This document shows, in pieces, positions 45,081 through 48,843 of a stretch of DNA of 48,843 bases. The stretch is from NCBI GenBank assembly GCA_021845805.1, contig JAJZVD010000026.1, positions 1 through 48,843 on the forward strand, given 5' to 3'. Made by a program: the position numbers and the translations under genes. Under the pieces are notes generated by a model, which was not told the origin of the DNA, ran no database searches, and saw nothing but the letters and a program-made list of their open reading frames with translations. Source of the DNA: Pseudomonadota bacterium. Its GTDB lineage: Bacteria; Pseudomonadota; Alphaproteobacteria; Rhodobacterales; Rhodobacteraceae. Numbering within the stretch: position 1 is the first letter of the stretch; every line of letters starts with the position of its first letter.

Positions 45081-46871
45081 TTATTCCGCGGCGACGCCCT
45101 CGGTGAACTGAAGCTTGGCGAGCCGCGCATAAAGCCCGCCCCCCGCCACCAGCGCGTCATGCGTGCCCTGATCGACGATCCTGCCCTGATCGAACACCAC
45201 GATGCGGTCGGCCTTCTTCACCGTCGCCAGCCGATGCGCCACGATCAGCGTGGTCCGCCCGGCGGCCAGCCGCTCTACCGCCTCCTGCACCGCCCGCTCG
45301 CTTTCGGCGTCCAGCGCGCTCGTCGCCTCGTCCAGCAGCAGGATCGGCGCATCGCGCAGGATCGCCCGTGCGATCGCGATCCGCTGCTTCTGCCCGCCCG
45401 ACAGCATCACGCCCCGTTCGCCCACATAGGTATCGTAGCCCTGCGGCAGCGCGGTCAGGAAGTCATGCGCGGCGGCGGCCTTGGCGGCGGCCTCCACCTC
45501 GGCGTCGCTGGCCTCGGGCCGGCCAAAGCGGATGTTCTCGCGCGCAGAGGCGGCGAAGATCACCGGGTCCTGCGGCACCAGCGCGATGGCACGGCGATAG
45601 TCGGCCCGCGCCATCTCGCGCAGGTCGATGCCGTCGATGGTCACCCGCCCCTCGGCGGGGTCATAGAAGCGCAGCAGAAGCTGCAGGATGGTGGTCTTGC
45701 CCGCGCCCGAGGGCCCGACCAGCGCCACCGTCTCGCCCGGGGCGACCGTGAAATCGACGCCGTCCAGCGCCGACACCTCGGGGCGGGTCGGGTACTGGAA
45801 CCGCACCGCCTCGAAGCCCACGGCACCCCGCGCGGGCCGCGGCAACGGCAGCGGGCGCGCCGGGTCGACGACCGTGTCGGTGGCATTCAGCAGTTCCACC
45901 AGCCGTTCCGTCGCCCCCGCGGCGCGCTGCAATTCGCCGACGATCTCGCTGAGCGAACCGACCGAGCCCGCGACCAGCACCGAATAGATCACGAACTGGA
46001 TCAGCGCGCCCGCGCTCATGTGGCCTGCCCGCACGTCGTTGGCGCCGATCCACAGCACCCCGACGATGCCCGTGAACACCAGGAAGATGACGATCACCGT
46101 CATCACCGCCCGCGCCCCGATCCGCTCTTTCGCAGATGTGAAGGAACGTTCGGTCAGGCGGGCGAACCCGGCCCGGCTTTCGCGTTCATGGGTGAAGGCC
46201 TGCACCGTCTGCACCGCGCCCAGCGCCTCGGAGGCATTGCCCGAGGATTGCGCGATCCAGTCCTGGTTGTCGCGGCTCAGCTTGCGCAGGCGCCGGCCCA
46301 GCACCACGATCGGCACGATCACCACCGGCACGATCAAGAGCACCAGCGCCGTCAGCTTGGCCGAGGTCAGCAGCATCAGCACCAGCCCGCCCACCAGCGT
46401 CAGGACATTGCGCAGCGCGACCGACACGGACGAGCCGATGACCGACAGGATCAGCGTCGTGTCGGTCGTCAGGCGGCTGACCACCTCGCCGGTCAGGATC
46501 TTCTCGAAGAAGGCCGGGCTCATCCCCAGCACACGGTCGAACAGCGCCTTGCGGATATCGGCCACCACCCGCTCGCCCAGCCGCGTGACCAGATAGTAGC
46601 GCGCCCCCGTGCCCAGCGCGAGCAGCGTCGCGATCCCCAGCGCGGCGGCAAAGTAGCTGTCCAGCAGCGAGGCCGCGCCGGTGTTGAAATTGTCCACAAC
46701 CCGGCGTACCGCCACCGGCAGGATCAACGAGACGGTGGCCGTGACGATCAGCGCCCCCAGCGCGCCCAGCGCCATCGTCCGATAGGGCCGCACGAACGGC
46801 CAAAGCCCCGCCAGTGCCCCGATCCGCTTCGACGAGTCCCGCTTTTCCAGGATCACCGGTTGTCGTGCCAT
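45081..46871 (-). CDS. ABC exporter with fused membrane and ATPase domains
   Basis: A 596-residue half-transporter of the MsbA/BmrA/LmrA type that works as a homodimer. Six membrane segments occupy about 30-310. The ATPase part has Walker A GPSGAGKTT, Q-loop VPQDPVIF, signature LSGGQKQRIAIARA, Walker B ILLLDEATSALD and switch His (IVAHRL). Substrate could be lipid, drug or peptide. ATG chosen because GGAGGAAAG lies upstream; an earlier in-frame ATG 22 codons away lacks one. Located upstream of the acyl-CoA synthetase on the same strand, 134 bases apart. Confidence 0.92.
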   Translation of the reverse strand: MARQPVILEKRDSSKRIGALAGLWPFVRPYRTMALGALGALIVTATVSLILPVAVRRVVDNFNTGAASLLDSYFAAALGIATLLALGTGARYYLVTRLGERVVADIRKALFDRVLGMSPAFFEKILTGEVVSRLTTDTTLILSVIGSSVSVALRNVLTLVGGLVLMLLTSAKLTALVLLIVPVVIVPIVVLGRRLRKLSRDNQDWIAQSSGNASEALGAVQTVQAFTHERESRAGFARLTERSFTSAKERIGARAVMTVIVIFLVFTGIVGVLWIGANDVRAGHMSAGALIQFVIYSVLVAGSVGSLSEIVGELQRAAGATERLVELLNATDTVVDPARPLPLPRPARGAVGFEAVRFQYPTRPEVSALDGVDFTVAPGETVALVGPSGAGKTTILQLLLRFYDPAEGRVTIDGIDLREMARADYRRAIALVPQDPVIFAASARENIRFGRPEASDAEVEAAAKAAAAHDFLTALPQGYDTYVGERGVMLSGGQKQRIAIARAILRDAPILLLDEATSALDAESERAVQEAVERLAAGRTTLIVAHRLATVKKADRIVVFDQGRIVDQGTHDALVAGGGLYARLAKLQFTEGVAAE

Positions 46872-47054
46872 CCGCTTTCCTCCGCCTGCCCCGGCCGCCC
46901 TTACGCCGCGTTCGCCCGTCGGGCAAGCGCGCAGCATGCCGCAGCAGGTTCACGGTGGGGTGATTTTCGCTGCGTCCTTCGCCCCGGCAAAGCGCGATCT
47001 GCCACAGCCGAGGCAGAATGGAGCGGCCCGGCGGGCAGAGAGAGGACAGGGGGA

Positions 47055-47128
47055 TGGAGCGGGCGGCGGGAATCGAACCCGCGTCTTTAGCTTGGAAGGC
47101 TAAGGTCTTACCATTACACAACGCCCGC
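47055..47128 (-). tRNA. tRNA-Gly (anticodon TCC)
   Basis: A 74-base tRNA including an encoded 3' CCA. The 7-bp acceptor stem GCGGGCG/CGCCCGC is perfect, the anticodon stem TTAGC/GCTAA holds loop CTTCCAA with anticodon TCC, and the T arm has GCGGG-TTCGATT-CCCGC. It would read GGA and GGG glycine codons. The gene stands alone, 43 bases from the SRAP gene. Confidence 0.97.
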
Positions 47129-47170
47129 ACTGGCTGTCATATAAGACGGCCCGCGCGCCGGGGCAAGCGG

Positions 47171-47836
47171 TCAGGCGTCCAGCGGCGCGATCAGCTCCGG
47201 CCCCTCGGCCCGGTTCGAATTCACCCGCGGGTCCACCCGGTGCAGGGCCCAGGTGCCCTCGGGGGCCGCGCGCATCAGGACGGCCGCGCCATGCCCCGCC
47301 TCGCCCAGCCACAGCGGCCAGTCGGCCTGCGCCACCGTCACCGGCTCGCGGTTATGAACCTGCGCCATCGCCGGACCCGCATCGGTGGTGACGATGGCGC
47401 AGGTGGTCAGGCTTTGGCCGTCCCGCTCCCAGCCTTGCCAGAGCCCGGCAAAGGCCAGCGGCGCCCCGTCGGCGCGCGCGATGTACCAGGGCAGCCGCTC
47501 GCCCGAAGGGCCCGCCGACCATTCGTAGAACCCCGACGCCGGGATCAGGCACCGCCGCGACCGCACCGCCTCGCGGAAGGCAGGCTTGCTTGCCACAGTG
47601 TCGCTGCGCGCGTTGATCAGCAGCGGGCCGTCGGCCGGCGTCTTGTACCAGGCGGGAACGAACCCCCAGCGCATCGGCCGCAGGCGGCGCTGCCCGCCAT
47701 CGGAGGTGACCACGGCCACGCTCTGCGTGGGGCAGATGTTGTAGCGCGGCACCGGCGGCAGGTCGTTCGACGGGGCCGCCCGGAACAGCGCCGCGATCCC
47801 CTCGTCGGGGGCCGTCATCACGATGCGGCCACACAT
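47171..47836 (-). CDS. SRAP-domain protein (YedK/HMCES family)
   Basis: A 221-residue SOS-response-associated peptidase family protein that forms a covalent thiazolidine link with abasic sites in single-stranded DNA. The catalytic Cys2 (MCGR), Asn76 (LINARSD), Glu105 (GFYEW) and His161 (VHNREP) are all present. The motif around the His is normally HxRMP; here Met is replaced by Glu. The start is fixed by the requirement that Cys follow the initiator Met. Located between the tRNA and the 5'-nucleotidase gene, 61 bases after the latter. Confidence 0.92.
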   Translation of the reverse strand: MCGRIVMTAPDEGIAALFRAAPSNDLPPVPRYNICPTQSVAVVTSDGGQRRLRPMRWGFVPAWYKTPADGPLLINARSDTVASKPAFREAVRSRRCLIPASGFYEWSAGPSGERLPWYIARADGAPLAFAGLWQGWERDGQSLTTCAIVTTDAGPAMAQVHNREPVTVAQADWPLWLGEAGHGAAVLMRAAPEGTWALHRVDPRVNSNRAEGPELIAPLDA

Positions 47837-47897
47837 GCGCGCTGCCCTTGCCGGTCCCTGCGCGCGCGCCCCCGCCCGGGGCGCGCGCCTCAGCGGG

Positions 47898-48843
47898 TCA
47901 CTGGCCGACCGTCTTGATCCGGCCTTCGACCTTGCTCGTGACATGGCCGATCTTGGTGACATAGGTCATCACGTCATTGGCCATCAGGTTCCCGGCCTGC
48001 TCGTTCACCAGCACCTTGCCGCCGCCCAGAGCGGTATAGCCATCGCCGCCCGCCAGCATGTAGTCGTTGGTCGCGACCTTGTAGACCGCATTGGTATCCA
48101 GCGGCTTTCCGTTCACCATGACCGAAGCCACGCGCGAACCCGCGGGCGCCTTCGGGTCATAGACCACCTGCAGCCCTGAAACCTGCGGGAAGCGGCCGGC
48201 CCCGTCCTCGACCTGGCTGAAGCCGTTTTCCAGCGCCGCCAGAACCTGGCTGCCCGGGATCGCGGTCACCACGGTCTTGTTGCCGAAGGGCAGCTCGCTC
48301 AGGATGTCGCGGCGCGTCAGTTGCGTTCCGGCGTCATAGGTCTTGTCAGCCCGGATCCCGCCGCCGTTCGTGATGGCGATATCGGCGCCCGTGGCATCCT
48401 TCATCGCATCGGCGATCAGGTCGCCCATGCTGCTTTCCTCGCCCCGCACCACGTTGCGGCGGCTGTCGAGCGGCACGTCGGTGGTGCCGATCACCACGCT
48501 CAGGTTCTTGTCAAGCTGGGCCTTCAGCGTATCGACCATCTTCTGGGTCTCGGGGTCGGGCTTTACCGTGGCGGTATCGACGAAGCGGAAGTTGGGCGTC
48601 CACTTCACGACCCGCTTGCCCTCCTTCTGGTCGATGGTGATGTTCAGATCGATGGGCGACATGTAGCGGGCGTCCATCGACGTCTCCACATAGGCCGTGA
48701 TCCCGTCATAGGCCGTCATGTAGTCGTGGTCGTCGCCCGACATGATGACATCGAAGGCGTGGCTGGCCATCATCTCGAAGTCCTGGCTGTGCGGGGCCTG
48801 GACCACGCCGATCACCAGATCGGCCCCGTCCTTGCGGGCCTGC
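47898..48843 (-). CDS. 5'-nucleotidase / bifunctional metallophosphatase, C-terminal part
   Basis: The last 314 residues of a periplasmic UshA-like enzyme; the 5' end lies beyond the window. Residues visible include the end of the metallophosphatase domain (MSGDDHDY) and the whole 5'-nucleotidase C-terminal domain with ITNGGGIRA, the ILSELPFGNKT loop and the nucleoside-stacking region NDYMLAGGDGYTAL. Metal ligands in the N-terminal domain cannot be checked apart from the GDDHD segment, where family members normally have GHxH; the Asp substitution is notable. Confidence 0.85.
   Translation of the reverse strand, partial: QARKDGADLVIGVVQAPHSQDFEMMASHAFDVIMSGDDHDYMTAYDGITAYVETSMDARYMSPIDLNITIDQKEGKRVVKWTPNFRFVDTATVKPDPETQKMVDTLKAQLDKNLSVVIGTTDVPLDSRRNVVRGEESSMGDLIADAMKDATGADIAITNGGGIRADKTYDAGTQLTRRDILSELPFGNKTVVTAIPGSQVLAALENGFSQVEDGAGRFPQVSGLQVVYDPKAPAGSRVASVMVNGKPLDTNAVYKVATNDYMLAGGDGYTALGGGKVLVNEQAGNLMANDVMTYVTKIGHVTSKVEGRIKTVGQ

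Overview
The window is about 49 kb of GC-rich DNA with densely packed, often 4-bp-overlapping genes. Protein families and gene order (choXWV with betI/betA, opgG-opgI-opgH, a SinR-like XRE regulator, a Rhodobacterales-style terminator element) point to a chromosomal segment of an alphaproteobacterium of the Rhodobacteraceae (Rhodobacter/Paracoccus relatives). I see no insertion sequence, prophage, CRISPR array or rRNA. One tRNA-Gly is present. The first 19 bases resemble sequencing-adapter residue, so the left edge is probably a contig end. The right edge cuts a 5'-nucleotidase gene.

Layout. 0.1-5.9 kb: a small YdcH protein, then a choline block: choline dehydrogenase (betA) and its repressor (betI) on the minus strand, facing away from the choline ABC importer choXWV, with a BetI-type operator in the divergent promoter. 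The betaine aldehyde dehydrogenase betB is not here. 5.9-8.6 kb: an EamA exporter, an unknown membrane protein, a small winged-helix protein and an orphan receiver-like protein that lacks the conserved lysine. 8.7-14.1 kb: YebC, a lipoprotein, an SLC13/TrkA-C transporter, a second EamA transporter, a YmdB-type phosphodiesterase and 5-formyl-THF cyclo-ligase. 14.2-17.9 kb: guanine deaminase facing a probable 8-oxoguanine deaminase, then a HisN-like phosphatase. 18.1-22.2 kb: an XRE regulator and a divergent quinone oxidoreductase separated by a cluster of TGTC-N6-GACA dyads, then a PepSY / response regulator / histidine kinase operon preceded by three CGTCAG repeats spaced 11 bp. 22.3-27.9 kb: a TPC-type metal P-ATPase and a CecR-like repressor / HlyD lipoprotein / ABC ATPase / ABC permease operon with a perfect 26-bp palindrome at its head. 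28.3-31.8 kb: opgG-opgI-opgH for osmoregulated periplasmic glucans, without opgC. 31.9-42.3 kb: two adaptor-RND pump pairs around a DHA2-type MFS exporter, none with an outer-membrane channel gene. 42.5-48.8 kb: an unknown secreted protein, an acyl-CoA synthetase, an ABC exporter, tRNA-Gly, an SRAP (YedK/HMCES) protein and the partial 5'-nucleotidase.

Themes. Osmotic adaptation appears twice: choline uptake and oxidation toward glycine betaine, and periplasmic glucan synthesis. Export capacity is large: two RND pumps, one MFS pump, two ABC exporters, two EamA carriers and one metal ATPase. Purine or oxidised-base clearance (two deaminases) and SRAP abasic-site protection form a smaller theme. 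I found no obviously new multi-gene defence or mobile system. The best candidates for undescribed biology are regulatory: the TGTC-N6-GACA cluster, the 11-bp-phased CGTCAG arrays around the two-component system, and the orphan receiver-like gene.
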